DNA of 64,000 bases from JAIBJN01 sp963775505 (GTDB lineage: Bacteria; Actinomycetota; Thermoleophilia; Gaiellales; Gaiellaceae). The translations under genes were made by a program, and so were the position numbers. The number at the start of each line of letters is the position of its first letter. Position 1 is the stretch's first letter. Under the pieces are notes generated by a model that was given only the letters and a program-made list of their open reading frames with translations, had not been told where the DNA came from and ran no database searches. Location: positions 496,001 through 560,000 of the forward strand of contig CAVZIL010000008.1 in assembly GCA_963775505.1 (NCBI GenBank), written 5' to 3'. Positions 51,392-60,313 of this stretch are shown here, piece by piece.

Positions 51392-51563
51392 GGGGACAGG
51401 CCCCGGGCGTGCCTCGACGGGACAGGCTGTAGACACTCTTTCCGGCGCTGGCTGGGAGTTCGTGCCGCATCTGCCTCCGCGCGGCTTCCATAGCTTGTGG
51501 GCCGAGGCGCCGTCTCGTTCGGCCGCGGCCGGGGACAGGCCCAGGGCGTGGCTCATGGGGACA
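51392..51563. repeat. 33-nt imperfect direct repeat bracketing the trpD-trpC gap
   Basis: Copy A (51392-51424) and copy B (51531-51563) both read GGGGACAGGCCC then GGGCGTG, and end CTC-N3-GGGACA; by eye 28 of 33 positions match. They flank about 106 nt. Copy B overlaps the stop of trpD. The 190-nt gap is unlike the 4-nt overlaps between the other trp genes and looks inserted. Confidence 0.65.
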
Positions 51564-52582
51564 CGGCCTCCTGCTGCGAAAAGGCGACGAGCGCCTCCAG
51601 GCGCTCGGCGGCGCCGCCGGAGTCGACCGCCTCGGCGGCGAGGGCGTAGCCCTCCGTGAGGCCGGCGGCATGGCCCGCCGCCGCGATCGCGCCAGCGGCG
51701 TTCAGGAGCACGGCCTCCCGCTTGGGGCCGGCGGCGCCCTCCAGGATCTCCGTGACGACGACCGCGTTCTCCGCCGGCGTGCCGCCGGCAAGGTCGGCGG
51801 ACGAGCAGCGCGGGACGCCGAAGTCCGCGCGGGTCGATCTCGCGCCGCGTGACGTCGCCGTCCACGACCTCGCAGACGAGGTTCGGACCGGCCGGTGACA
51901 GCTCGTCGATCCCTCCGGCTCCGTGAACGACGTAGGCGTGCCGCGCGCCGAGCGCGGCCAGGACGGACGCGATCGTCTCCACGAGCTCCGGGGCATAGAC
52001 CCCGACGACCTGCGCGCGGGCGCCGGCGGGGTTCGTGAGCGGCCCGAGGACGTTGAAGACCGTGCGCGTCGCCAGCTCTCGTCGCACCGGGGCCGCATGG
52101 CGCATGGCCGGATGGTGCGCCTGCGCGAAGAGGAAGCCGAAGCCGAGCTCGTCGATCGAGCGCTCGATCTGGGGAGGCGTCAGGTCGAGCCTGAACCCGA
52201 GCGCCTCGAGCACGTCGGCCGAGCCGGAGGCCGAAGACACCGCGCGGTTCCCGTGCTTCGCGACGCCGGCGCCGGCCGCCGCCGCCACCAGGGCCGCCGC
52301 CGTGGAGATGTTGAACGTGCGCGCACCGTCGCCGCCGGTCCCCGCGGTGTCGACGAGATCCTCACGAGTCGGCCGCACGGAGACGACGTGCTCGCGCATC
52401 GCCTCGGCGCACCCGGCGATCTCGTCCGCCCGCTCGCCCTTGAGCCTCAGCGCGACCAGGAAGCCGCCCATCTGTGCCGGGCGTCGCCTCGCCGCTCATG
52501 ATCTGGTTCATCACCTCGCGAGCCTCCGCGCGCGTGAGGTCCTGCCCTCGAGCAGCCGCGCGAGCGCCTCCTGGATCGTCAC
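51553..52582 (-). CDS. trpD: Anthranilate phosphoribosyltransferase (three frameshifts)
   Basis: Read across frames: TIQEALARLLEG, then ARE-VMNQIMSGEATP, QMGGFLVALRLKGERADEIAGCAEAMREH, VDTAGTGGDGARTFNISTAAALVAA (PRPP-binding), GVAKHGNRAVSSASGSADVLEALG, FAQAHHPAMRHAAPVRRELATRTVFNVLGPLTNPAGA, and after a shift near 51838, PAENAVVVTEILEGAAGPKREAVLLNAAGAI. Breaks lie near 51838, 52483 and 52548, each at a short homopolymer. The GTG at 52582 overlaps the trpG stop (GTGA). About 343 aa restored. Confidence 0.88.
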
Positions 52583-53144
52583 AGCCGCCCCTCCAGGAAG
52601 TTGCGCCCGAGCGCAGGGCCGTCCGGCGTCAGCACCGACTCCGGGTGGAACTGGATGCCGACGACCGGAAGCTCGCGGTGGCGCACGGCCATGACCTCGC
52701 CGTCGGCGGCGGTTGCGCAGACCTCGAGCTCGTCCGGCACCCGAGTCGCCGCCAGCGAGTGGTAGCGCCCGCCCTCCAGGGGATCGGGAAGCCCGGCGAA
52801 GATGCCGCGGCCGTCGTGCGTGACGGCGCTCGCCTTGCCGTGCAGGAGCCTGCGGGCCTGGCCGATCTCGCCGCCGAAGGCCTGGACGATCGCCTGGTGG
52901 CCGAGGCAGACGCCGAGCGTCGGCGACGCGCGGCGCCAAGGCGGCCGACGATCTCGACCGAGGTGCCCGCGTCCTCGGGTCGGCCGGGGCCGGGCGAGAT
53001 GACGAGGTGGCTCGGCGCCATGCGTTCCGCGCCCTCCGCGTCGATCGCGTCGTTCCGGAGCACCGTCACCTCGGCGCCCAGCTCCTGGAAGAGGTGGGCG
53101 AGGTTGTAGGTGAAGCTGTCGTAGTTGTCGACGAGGAGGATCAC
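52579..53144 (-). CDS. trpG: Anthranilate synthase component II, glutamine amidotransferase (frameshift near 52932)
   Basis: ILLVDNYDSFTYNLAHLFQELGAEVTVLRND and HLVISPGPGRPEDAGTS, then after a one-base change LGVCLGHQAIVQAFGG (nucleophile Cys), HGKASAVTHDGRGIFAGLPDPLEGGRYHSLA and GIQFHPESVLTPDG (catalytic His-Glu). About 188 aa. It supplies ammonia to TrpE. GTG at 53144 overlaps trpE TGA, and its own stop overlaps trpD. Confidence 0.9.
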
Positions 53145-54395
53145 GTGAGGGTTCTCCCATTCTGCTCCGCGTCGTCGATCGCCGCCTCCAGGGCCGCGAG
53201 CTTGCGCAGGCACTCCTCGTGCTCGGCGGCGGGGTCGGAGTCGGCGACGAGGCCGGCCCCCGCCTGCAGCCGGGCGAGCCCGTCGGCCAGGACCACCGTG
53301 CGGATCGCGATGCAGGTGTCGAGCGACCCGTCCGGGAGCGCGTAGCCGACCGCTCCCGCGTACGGGCCGCGACGGTAGCGCTCGAGCTCGGAGATGATCT
53401 GCATGGCCCGCACCTTGGGCGCGCCGGAGACGGTTCCGGCCGGAAAGCAGGCGCGCAGGAGGTCGAAGCCGGTGCGGCCCGGCGCGAGCTCGCCCGGCGA
53501 CCTCCGAGACGAGGTGGGTCACGTGCGAGTAGCGCTCGGCCTCCAGGAAGCGGACGAGGCGAACGGTCCCGGGCGCGCAGACCCGCGAGAGGTCGTTGCG
53601 GCCCAGGTCGACGAGCATGACGTGCTCCGCCTTGTCCTTCTCGGACGCGAGCAACCGTTCGGCGTCGCCCGCGCCGGGGCTGGTGGTCCCGGCGATCGGG
53701 TTCAGGGACGCACGGCTGCCCTCGAGCTTGACCAGGGTCTCCGGCGAGGAGCCGACGAGTGAGATCCCGTCCAGCTCGAGCAAGAAGTGGTACGGCGACG
53801 GATTGATGCGCCGGAGCGAGCGGTAGAGCGCGAGCGCGGACGCGCCTGTTCGCCGCTCCGCGCGTTGCGAGAGGACGATCTGGAAGGCGTCGCCGGCGCG
53901 GATGTGCTCCTTTGCGTGCCGGACGCCCCGCTCGTAGGCTCCCGCGCGCGGGGAGCGGTGCGTGGAGCCCGGCCTCGCCCGCCACGAGCTCGCTCGGCGG
54001 CAGCCTCGCTTCCCAGGCGCGCCGACACGTCGCCCGGATCGCCGGCCAGCACGTCCGCCATGCTCGCCACATGGTCGAAGCGGACGAGCGTGTCGGCGAC
54101 GACGAAACGGCTCTCGGGCAGGCCGGGCCCGGCCTCGGGCAGCGGCACGGTCGGCTCCAGCACTGCCACGTGGTCGTAGCCGAGGTAGCCGACGACCGGC
54201 CGGCCCGCTTCCACCTCGCTCTCGGCCTGGGCGAAGCTCGACGAGCCGTGCGCCGGCGCCGACGAGGCTGTGACGGCCCAGGCGTCCCTTCTCGACCGAT
54301 TCGAGCAGGAAGCCTGCGCGCATGCCCTCGCGCAGGCGCAGGTAGGCGCCCAGCGGGGTGATCAGGTCGGCGTGGATGTCGGGTGCGTGAGCCAT
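53141..54395 (-). CDS. trpE: Anthranilate synthase component I (four frameshifts)
   Basis: Across frames: DLITPLGAYLRLREGMRAGFLLESVEKGRLGRHSLVG (inhibitor-binding region with LLES), VVGYLGYDHVA, YERGVRHAKEHIRAGDAFQIVLSQR, INPSPYHFLLELDGISLVGSSPETLVKLEG, RLLASEKDKAEHVMLVDLGRNDLSRVCAPGTVRL, YSHVTHLVSEVAG, and in the last frame YRRGPYAGAVGYALPDGSLDTCIAIRTVVL. LLES at the feedback site implies tryptophan inhibition. Frame changes are near 54240, 54010, 53960 and 53505. About 417 aa. Expression is controlled by an upstream attenuator. Confidence 0.88.
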
Positions 54396-54403
54396 GGCAG
54401 ACG

Positions 54404-54427
54404 AAAAGACCCTCCTGGCGGGGGTCT
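54404..54427 (-). terminator. trp attenuator terminator
   Basis: On the minus strand AGACCC and GGGTCT pair around a CCGCCAGGA loop and are followed by TTTT (ends at 54404), 9 nt before the trpE ATG. This is one of the few T-tract hairpins in the window and lies exactly where an attenuator terminator belongs. Its loop bases CGCCAGG can instead pair with CCTGGCG just after the leader Trp codons. Confidence 0.75.
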
Positions 54428-54428
54428 A

Positions 54429-54488
54429 CGAGCGGAGCGGGCTGTGAGGATGCCTCTGGGCTAGCAGGCGACGCTCCCGCTCCGCTCG
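54429..54488 (-). promoter_or_regulatory. Perfect 13-bp inverted repeat of the trp leader (antiterminator candidate)
   Basis: CGAGCGGAGCGGG (minus, 54488-54476) lies in the leader peptide just after the Trp codons; its complement (54441-54429) lies directly before the terminator stem. A ribosome stalled at the Trp codons would decide whether these arms pair. Confidence 0.6.
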
Positions 54489-54526
54489 CGGCGCCAGGCC
54501 CACCAGGTGCGGACGGGAGTGGTCAT
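54461..54526 (-). CDS. trp leader peptide with WWAW
   Basis: 21-codon ORF, too short for usual gene callers. It starts ATG-ACC-ACT at 54526 and has three Trp codons at positions 8, 9 and 11 (WWAW), then RRERSGS and a TAG stop at 54461. It ends 65 nt before trpE. Clustered Trp codons followed by an inverted repeat and a T-tract terminator define a ribosome-mediated attenuator: with charged tRNA-Trp scarce, stalling would favour read-through into trpE. Confidence 0.85.
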   Translation of the reverse strand: MTTPVRTWWAWRRERSGSVAC

Positions 54527-54534
54527 GTGCCCGG

Positions 54535-54564
54535 AGCGTAGGCGAGCGCGGAGGGGCGCGTCAA
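54535..54564 (-). promoter_or_regulatory. trp operon promoter
   Basis: On the minus strand TTGACG (54564-54559), 18-nt spacer, TACGCT (54540-54535). The transcript would begin near 54528, 2 nt before the leader-peptide ATG, so the leader peptide is itself almost leaderless. Confidence 0.7.
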
Positions 54565-54608
54565 GGCGGCGTTTCGGCATCCGGGCGGATGGCCGATAAT
54601 CCGTCGCG

Positions 54609-55926
54609 ATGGAGCCGCACCCCATCCGCATGGTCGTCGCGCGACGACCTCAGGCGCTCGCGGCTGACGGTCTTCTTCCGGCTCCTGCTGGCGATTCCCG
54701 CACCTGGTTTGGCTCTGGCTCTGGTCGTCGATCGCGCTCTTCCCGATCGCGCCCATTGCCTGGATCCTGACGCTCGTCGCGCGGCACGCTGCCGCGGCCC
54801 CTCTGGGACTTCTACTGCGGCGCTCGTCCGCTACGCGACCCACGTCTATGCGTACATCTTTCTCGCGGCGAACCCGTTCCCTGGCTTTGTCGGGAGAGCC
54901 GGCAGCTACCCGATCGATCTCGAGATCGCACCGCCCGAGCGCCAGAACCGCTGGAAGACGGCCTTCCGGATCGTGCTGGTGCTGCCTGCGCTCTACCTGG
55001 CGACCGTCCTGCTCGTCTACGCCGTGCCTCAGGCCGGAGTACGACGAGGCGCACGGGGCAGGGCTACGCATACTTTGTCGTCTGGGGCGTCTCGGCGGTC
55101 GTCTCATTCCTCGCCTGGTTCGCTTGCCTCGTGCGTGGCCGCATGCCCACCGGTTTCCGGGACCTCCTCGCGTACGCGCTGCGGTACGGCGCTCAGACCT
55201 GGGGCTACCTCCTCTTCCTCACCGATCGGTATCCCGACGCCGACCCGAGCAAGCCGCCCGCGTCCCAGCCGACGCCGAGCAAGCCGGTCGGGCTGCGGGT
55301 CGAGGACGACCTTCGCCGCTCGCGGCTGACTGTCTTCTTCCGGCTCCTGCTCACGATCCCGCATTTCGTCTGGCTCGCGCTCTGGGGCGATCGCGGTCTT
55401 CTTCGCGCTGATCGTCGGCTGGTTCGCCACGCTGATCACCGGCCGGCTTCCCGAGGCGCTGCACCGCTTCATCGGCGCGTACGTCCGCTACGAGACCCAC
55501 GTGTTCGCCTTCCTTACCCTCGTCGCCAACCCTTTCCCTGGGTTTACCGGGACGCCGGGGAGCTACCCCGTCGACGTCGAGATCGCACCGCCGGAGCCGC
55601 AGAACCGCTGGAAGACCCTGTTCCGGCTTTTCCTGGCCATTCCGGCGCACATGCTCGCCTCGGTCGCTCACGGTGCCGCTCGAGCTCGTCGCGATCTTCG
55701 GCTGGTTCGTCGGGCCTCGTCCTCGGGCGGATGCCGGCTGGCCTCCGCAACCTCGGCGCCTATGTCCTTCGCTACCAGGCGCAGACGTACGCTTACTCTG
55801 TTCCTGCTCACGGACAGCTATCCGTTCAGCGGGCCCAGTGAGTACGTAAAGCCCGTGCCTGCATTCGACCCCGAGGGGCTCCCCGCATGGCCCGGCCCGC
55901 TGCGGCCGCCGTCGCTCTCCTCGTAG
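54609..55926 (+). CDS. Tandem DUF4389 membrane protein (many frameshifts)
   Basis: Two copies of the same domain can be followed across frames. Copy 1: RRSRLTVFFRLLLAIPAP, NPFPGFVGRAGSYPIDLEIAPPERQNRWKTAFRIVLVLPALYLA. Copy 2: RRSRLTVFFRLLLTIPHFVWLALWG, NPFPGFTGTPGSYPVDVEIAPPEPQNRWKTLFRLFLAIPAHMLA, followed by a QTYAYxxLLTDxYPF segment seen in both. Each copy has several membrane helices. DUF4389 proteins are actinobacterial membrane proteins without known function. Start ATG at 54609 after a GATAAT box. Whether this is decay or poor sequence is unclear, but every frame stays recognisable, which favours error. Confidence 0.65.
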
Positions 55927-57089
55927 TCGCCCTCGCGGCTGCGTGGGCGGCCGCGGCGTGGTGGCTCTGGCAGACGTCGGTCCCGGCCGGCCTGGACCTG
56001 CCGGAGGTGGCGGCTGACGAGGTGCTCGCGCAGCCACAGCTCGACGAGGCCAGGGACTTCGAGCGATTCCTCCGGTGGAGCTACGTCGTGTCCGCGGTCG
56101 TGCTCGTCGGGGCCTTTGCCGTCTACGCGCGCTACGGCGTGCGCTTCGCGAAGGAGTCGGCGGCGGGCCGCATCGGCACCGGAATGCTCCTGGGCATGCT
56201 CGGCCTCGCCATCGTCTGGCTCGTCCTGATCCCCTTCGGCATCCTCGACCTCTGGTGGCAGCGCCGCCACGACGTGTCCGAGCTCGGCTACGTCGACTGG
56301 ATCCTCCTCAACTGGTTCGCCCTGGGCAGCGAGTTCCTGTTCGTCTGCCTCGCGCTCCTGATCGTGATGGGCCTCGCCGGGCTGATCGGGAACTGGTGGT
56401 GGATTCCCGGCGCGCTCGTCTTCGTCGGGCTCGCCACCCTCTTCACCTTCATCTCGCCGTACCTCATCCCCGCGCAGCGAGACGCGCCGCGCGGCATCGT
56501 CCGCGAGGCCGACCGGCTCGCCGAGGAGCAGGGCCTCCCGCCCATTCCCGTGCGGATCCAGAAGGTGGACGCCTGGGAGAGCCCCAACGCCGCCGCGACC
56601 GGGCTCGGCCCGACGCGGCGGGTCATCCTCTGGAACACGCTCGTGCGCCGCTTCGATCGCGAGGAGGTGCGCGCCGTCCTCGCCCACGAGCTGGCCCACC
56701 ATTCCCGGAACCACCTCTGGAAGAGCATCGCGTGGTATGCGCTGTTCGCTCTCCCCGGCGCGTTCCTGATCGCGTGGGCGACGAAGCGCCGTGGGGGCAT
56801 GCGCGACCCCGCCGCGGTGCCGCTCGCGCTGCTCGTCCTCGTCGTCCTCCAGCTCGTGGCCCTGCCGGCTCAGAACGCGATCACGCGCAACCTGGAGGCC
56901 GAGGCGGACTGGGTCGCGCTCGAGACGACCGAGGACCCGGAGGCCGTGGCCCAGCTCTGGCGCGGCTTCGCCGACGAGGCGCTCGTCGATCCGAGCCCTC
57001 CGACATGGTCGTATCTCCTCCTCGACACGCACCCGTCGATGGCGAAGCGCGTGGCGATGGCCGAGGCCTGGCGCGAGCGCAACGAGTAG
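55887..57089 (+). CDS. M48-family membrane metallopeptidase (Ste24/HtpX-like)
   Basis: 400 aa with about six membrane helices (residues 5-25, 65-85, 100-125, 145-190, 285-305, 310-330). Catalytic zinc motif AVLAHELAHHSRNH at about 272, third ligand in NLEAEADWVALE, and THPSMAKRVAMAEAW at the end. The VEAWESPNAAATGLGPTRRVILW-type loop precedes the active site. It should degrade membrane or misfolded proteins, or process CAAX-like substrates. The start overlaps the DUF4389 gene end in another frame. Confidence 0.92.
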   Translation: MARPAAAAVALLVVALAAAWAAAAWWLWQTSVPAGLDLPEVAADEVLAQPQLDEARDFERFLRWSYVVSAVVLVGAFAVYARYGVRFAKESAAGRIGTGMLLGMLGLAIVWLVLIPFGILDLWWQRRHDVSELGYVDWILLNWFALGSEFLFVCLALLIVMGLAGLIGNWWWIPGALVFVGLATLFTFISPYLIPAQRDAPRGIVREADRLAEEQGLPPIPVRIQKVDAWESPNAAATGLGPTRRVILWNTLVRRFDREEVRAVLAHELAHHSRNHLWKSIAWYALFALPGAFLIAWATKRRGGMRDPAAVPLALLVLVVLQLVALPAQNAITRNLEAEADWVALETTEDPEAVAQLWRGFADEALVDPSPPTWSYLLLDTHPSMAKRVAMAEAWRERNE

Positions 57090-57138
57090 GGGGAACGAGT
57101 GGCTCGGCCGGGCGGATGCGGGTTGGTACGCTGGCCGC

Positions 57139-58290
57139 ATGGCCCGCTCGGTCATCGTCGCCGCCGCCCGCACGCCGTTCGGAAAGCTCGGCGGCGCCCT
57201 CAAGGACTACGAGGCGCCTCAGCTCGGGGCGATCGCCATCCGCGGAGCGCTCGATCGCGTCGACGTCCGCGACGACGAGGTCGAGTACGTGATCATGGGC
57301 CAGGTGCTGCAGGGCGGCGCCGGCCAGGCGCCGGCCAGGCAGGCGGCCGTCGGCGCCGGCCTCCCGAAGGAGGTTCCGAGCGACACCATCAACAAGGTCT
57401 GCGCGTCGAGCGTGCGTGCGGTCGAGATGGCCGACCAGATGATCCGCGCCGGCGACCACGACGTGATCGTCGCGGGCGGCATGGAGTCGATGTCGAACGC
57501 GCCGTACATCCTGAAGAAGGCGCGCTACGGGTACCGGCTCGGCGACGGCGCCGTCATCGACCTGATGCTCCACGACGGGCTCGTCTCGAGCTTCGACGGG
57601 AAGCACATGGTCGAGCAGGCGTCGTTCGTCTCGCGCGAGCTCGGGATCACCCGCGAGGAGCAGGACGCGTGGGCGCTCCGCTCCCACCAGCGGGCCGTCG
57701 CCGCGATCGACGAGGGCCGCTTCCTCGACGAGCTCGTCTCCGTGAACGGCGTCGACACCGACGAGGCGCCGCGACGGGACACGACGCTGGAGAAGCTGGC
57801 GGGCCTGAAGCCGGTCTTCGACCCGGAGGGGACGACCACCGCCGGCAACGCGCCGGGCGTGAACGACGGCGCCGGCGCGCTCGTGGTCGTCAGCGAGGAG
57901 TTCGCGAAGAAGCGCGGGCTCGAGGTCCTGGCGACGATCCTCGGATCCGCCTACATCGCCGACGAGTACGCCTACCTCGCCCGAACGCCGGCCAAGGCGG
58001 CGGCGCGTGTGCTCGACAAGGCCGGGAAGACGATCGACGACGTGGATCGCGTGGAGATCAACGAGGCCTTCTCGTCGGTGACGGTCAACTCCCTGAAGAT
58101 GCTCGGCGCCGACCCGGAGAAGGCGAACGTCAACGGCGGCGCGGTCGCGCTCGGCCACCCCGTCGGTGCCTCCGGCGCCCGCATCCTCGGGACGATGATC
58201 TACGAGCTGCGCCGAAACGGCGGCGGGCTCGGCCTCGCGGCGATCTGCTCCGGCGGCGGCCAGGGCGACGCGCTGCTCCTCGAGGTCTAG
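57139..58290 (+). CDS. Acetyl-CoA acetyltransferase (thiolase)
   Basis: 383 aa. The acylated Cys is in NKVCASSVRAVEMA (about residue 89), followed by AGGMESMSNAPY, GNAPGVNDGAGALVVVSEE, EINEAFSSVTVNS, the His motif GGAVALGHPVGASGARI and the second Cys in AICSGGGQGDALL. It interconverts acetyl-CoA and acetoacetyl-CoA or cleaves 3-ketoacyl-CoA. The ATG is exactly 7 nt after TACGCT (57127-57132). With the 3-hydroxyacyl-CoA dehydrogenase at 59418 it forms a beta-oxidation pair split by 1.1 kb. Confidence 0.93.
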   Translation: MARSVIVAAARTPFGKLGGALKDYEAPQLGAIAIRGALDRVDVRDDEVEYVIMGQVLQGGAGQAPARQAAVGAGLPKEVPSDTINKVCASSVRAVEMADQMIRAGDHDVIVAGGMESMSNAPYILKKARYGYRLGDGAVIDLMLHDGLVSSFDGKHMVEQASFVSRELGITREEQDAWALRSHQRAVAAIDEGRFLDELVSVNGVDTDEAPRRDTTLEKLAGLKPVFDPEGTTTAGNAPGVNDGAGALVVVSEEFAKKRGLEVLATILGSAYIADEYAYLARTPAKAAARVLDKAGKTIDDVDRVEINEAFSSVTVNSLKMLGADPEKANVNGGAVALGHPVGASGARILGTMIYELRRNGGGLGLAAICSGGGQGDALLLEV

Positions 58291-58990
58291 GAACTCTCCG
58301 GCGCCCTGATGCGTCCCAGTGAGATGGATGCGCGCAGTCGTCGTCACTGCTTGCCTTCGTCGCTCGCGACGGGGCATGCGGGGCGGTCGGGAGACGGCAG
58401 TGGGGATAGTCCGCTTCGGCCTCCGAGGCCGAGCCGCTGCCGAGGACGGTCGATCCGAGGACGACTGGCGGAAGACTAGCAACAACCGCCCGCGGTGATT
58501 CGTGGTGAGCGACGCTGCGGAGGTCGCCAGGGGGGAGTCCAGGGCATCGAGTTGCGTCACCGGACACCGTGGGTGGGGGTCTGCAGCGACGCCGTGGAGC
58601 CTGACCGCCGTGGAAGCTGAGCGTCGTGCGCCCCGGTGAGGTGATCGGGATGCAGCTCGAGGACGCGGAGGTCGTCCGTTCGGACGGCTGTCCGGGGCGG
58701 ACAATGAACAGGAGTGCATCGGGACCACCGTCGTGCGTCCGCTCGGTTGTCGAAAGGCAGTCGCGGAGCTCTCGTCGCCCTCGGGCCTGGCGACCCCACG
58801 ACCGAGTGGACAGGCTGATCTCGCGTCGGGCGCCTACGAGCTCGAGACCTTCGCCGTCTTCGAGACCTACTTCGTGGCAAGAACAAGGGCGGCGACACGA
58901 GCGCCTCACTCGGACTAGCTCGTGGACGAGACGGCGCGCCGCCCGAGGTCGTTCCCGCGCCCGAAGCGGCCCGACTGCCCATCGGGCTGA
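58291..58990. other. 700-nt region without a convincing gene
   Basis: No frame shows coherent coding here. It contains three small dyads: TCGGCCT/AGGCCGA (58416-58432), GTCCGTTCGGAC (58674-58685) and TGTCCG-GGG-CGGACA (58689-58703). The last two share the GTCCG...CGGAC core and lie side by side. The region may hold a decayed gene, regulatory sites or a small RNA; nothing more can be said. Confidence 0.5.
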
Positions 58991-59397
58991 TCAGTCGAGA
59001 TGGAGGAGCCAGGTCTCGAGGCGCGGCGACGCCCGGCCGACGGTCTCGCCGGTCTCGAGGTCGATGATCTCGAAGCGAGTGCCGTCGGGCGTCGTGGCGT
59101 AGAGGTGGTGGCCGCTGACCTGGGAGAAGTCGGCGCCCTCGCGGATCAGGCTGAAGCGCGACGTGCCGTCGACATCGGACACGATCAGCGCCTGTTGATC
59201 CGAGCCCTCGGTCCAGGCAGAGGCGAGGAGGGCGACGCCCCTGAACGTCACCCAGCTCGGCTGGTCGCTCAGCCGGCGGATGCTCCAGTCGCTCGGGTCG
59301 ATGAGAAAGAGCCCTGCCGGAGTGACCTCGCCGCTGTCGCCGCTACGAGGAGGAGCCGAAGCGCCATCACCTTCAGTGCACCACCGGCTCGGCGCAT
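58991..59397 (-). CDS. Small secreted propeller-like protein, frameshifted near 59340
   Basis: From the ATG at 59397 (or the in-frame ATG at 59367) a signal peptide MALRLLLVAATAA is read. One base later the frame changes to GEVTPAGLFLIDPSDWSIRRLSD, then WVTFRGVALLASAWTEGSDQQALIVSDVDG, GHHLYATTPDGTRFEIIDLETGETVGRA. These strand repeats resemble two blades of a beta propeller, too short for a complete one, so it may be a remnant. The convergent neighbourhood is the empty 58.3-59.0 kb stretch. Confidence 0.5.
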
Positions 59398-59417
59398 GTT
59401 CCAGTAGGCTCGCCCGG

Positions 59418-60254
59418 ATGCGGTTCGAGCGCGTCCTCGTCGTCGGAGCCGGGCAGATGGGCGCCGGGATCGCGCAGGTGCTGGCCGCTTCCGGGCGCTC
59501 CGTCCACCTGCACGACGCCGCGCCCGGCGCGGTCGAGAATGGGCTCGCGGGGATGCAGAGGAGCCTGGAGAAGCTGGCGGCGAAGGGTGCGCCCCACGAC
59601 CCTGCCGAGGTGCTCGCGCGGGTCGAGCCCGTGGGCGACCTCGTCGACGCCGACCTCATGGTCGAAGCCGTCGTCGAGGACGCGGCCGTGAAGCAGGACG
59701 TCTTCCGCCGCGCCGACGCCGTGCTCGCCCCGGAGGCCGTCCTCGCCTCCAACACGTCGTCGATCCCGATCGGCTCGCTCGCTGCGGTGACGGGTAGGCC
59801 CGATCGCGTGGTCGGGATGCACTTCTTCAACCCCGTGCCGGTGATGAGCCTCGTGGAGGTCGTCAGGGCGCCGGGCACCTCCGACGAGACCGTGCGGGAG
59901 GTCGTCGAGCTCGCGGGCGAGCTGGGCAAGACGCCCGCCGAGGCGAACGACTTCCCGGGCTTCGTCTCCAACCGGATCCTGATGCCTTTCATCAACGAAG
60001 CTGTCTACGCCCTGCAGGACGGGGTGGCCGAGGCCGAGGCGATCGACACGATCGCCAGGCTCGGCTTCAACCACCCGCTGGGCCCGCTCGCCCTCGCCGA
60101 CCTGATCGGGCTGGACACCTGCGTCTCGATCATGGAGGTGCTCCGCGACGGGCTCGGCGACGAGAAGTACGAGCCCTGCCCGCTGCTCCGCGCGCACGTC
60201 GACGCCGGCCGCCTCGGGCGCAAGGCAGGCGAGGGCTTCTACAGCTACCGTTAG
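59418..60254 (+). CDS. 3-hydroxybutyryl-CoA dehydrogenase
   Basis: 278 aa. NAD-binding VLVVGAGQMGAGIAQVLAASG at the N-terminus, DLMVEAVVEDAAVKQDVF, ASNTSSIPIGSLA, VGMHFFNPVPVMSLVEVV (catalytic His), FVSNRILMPFINEA and GFNHPLGPLALADLIGLDTC. It oxidises 3-hydroxyacyl-CoA, with thiolase as the next step. TAGGCT (59405-59410) gives a 1-nt leader. Confidence 0.94.
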   Translation: MRFERVLVVGAGQMGAGIAQVLAASGRSVHLHDAAPGAVENGLAGMQRSLEKLAAKGAPHDPAEVLARVEPVGDLVDADLMVEAVVEDAAVKQDVFRRADAVLAPEAVLASNTSSIPIGSLAAVTGRPDRVVGMHFFNPVPVMSLVEVVRAPGTSDETVREVVELAGELGKTPAEANDFPGFVSNRILMPFINEAVYALQDGVAEAEAIDTIARLGFNHPLGPLALADLIGLDTCVSIMEVLRDGLGDEKYEPCPLLRAHVDAGRLGRKAGEGFYSYR

Positions 60255-60313
60255 CCGCGTCCCGGGTCGGCAAACCGATCGGGGTCGTTCCTCCGAACTA
60301 CGAGGAGCCGCCA

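Noticed and set aside
51362..51556. 64-codon ORF between trpD and trpC with perfect stop/start overlaps on both sides
   Set aside because: Composition is Arg/Pro/Ser-rich and unlike TrpC N-termini; it is made of the repeat-bounded gap, so I treat it as a by-product of the repeat.
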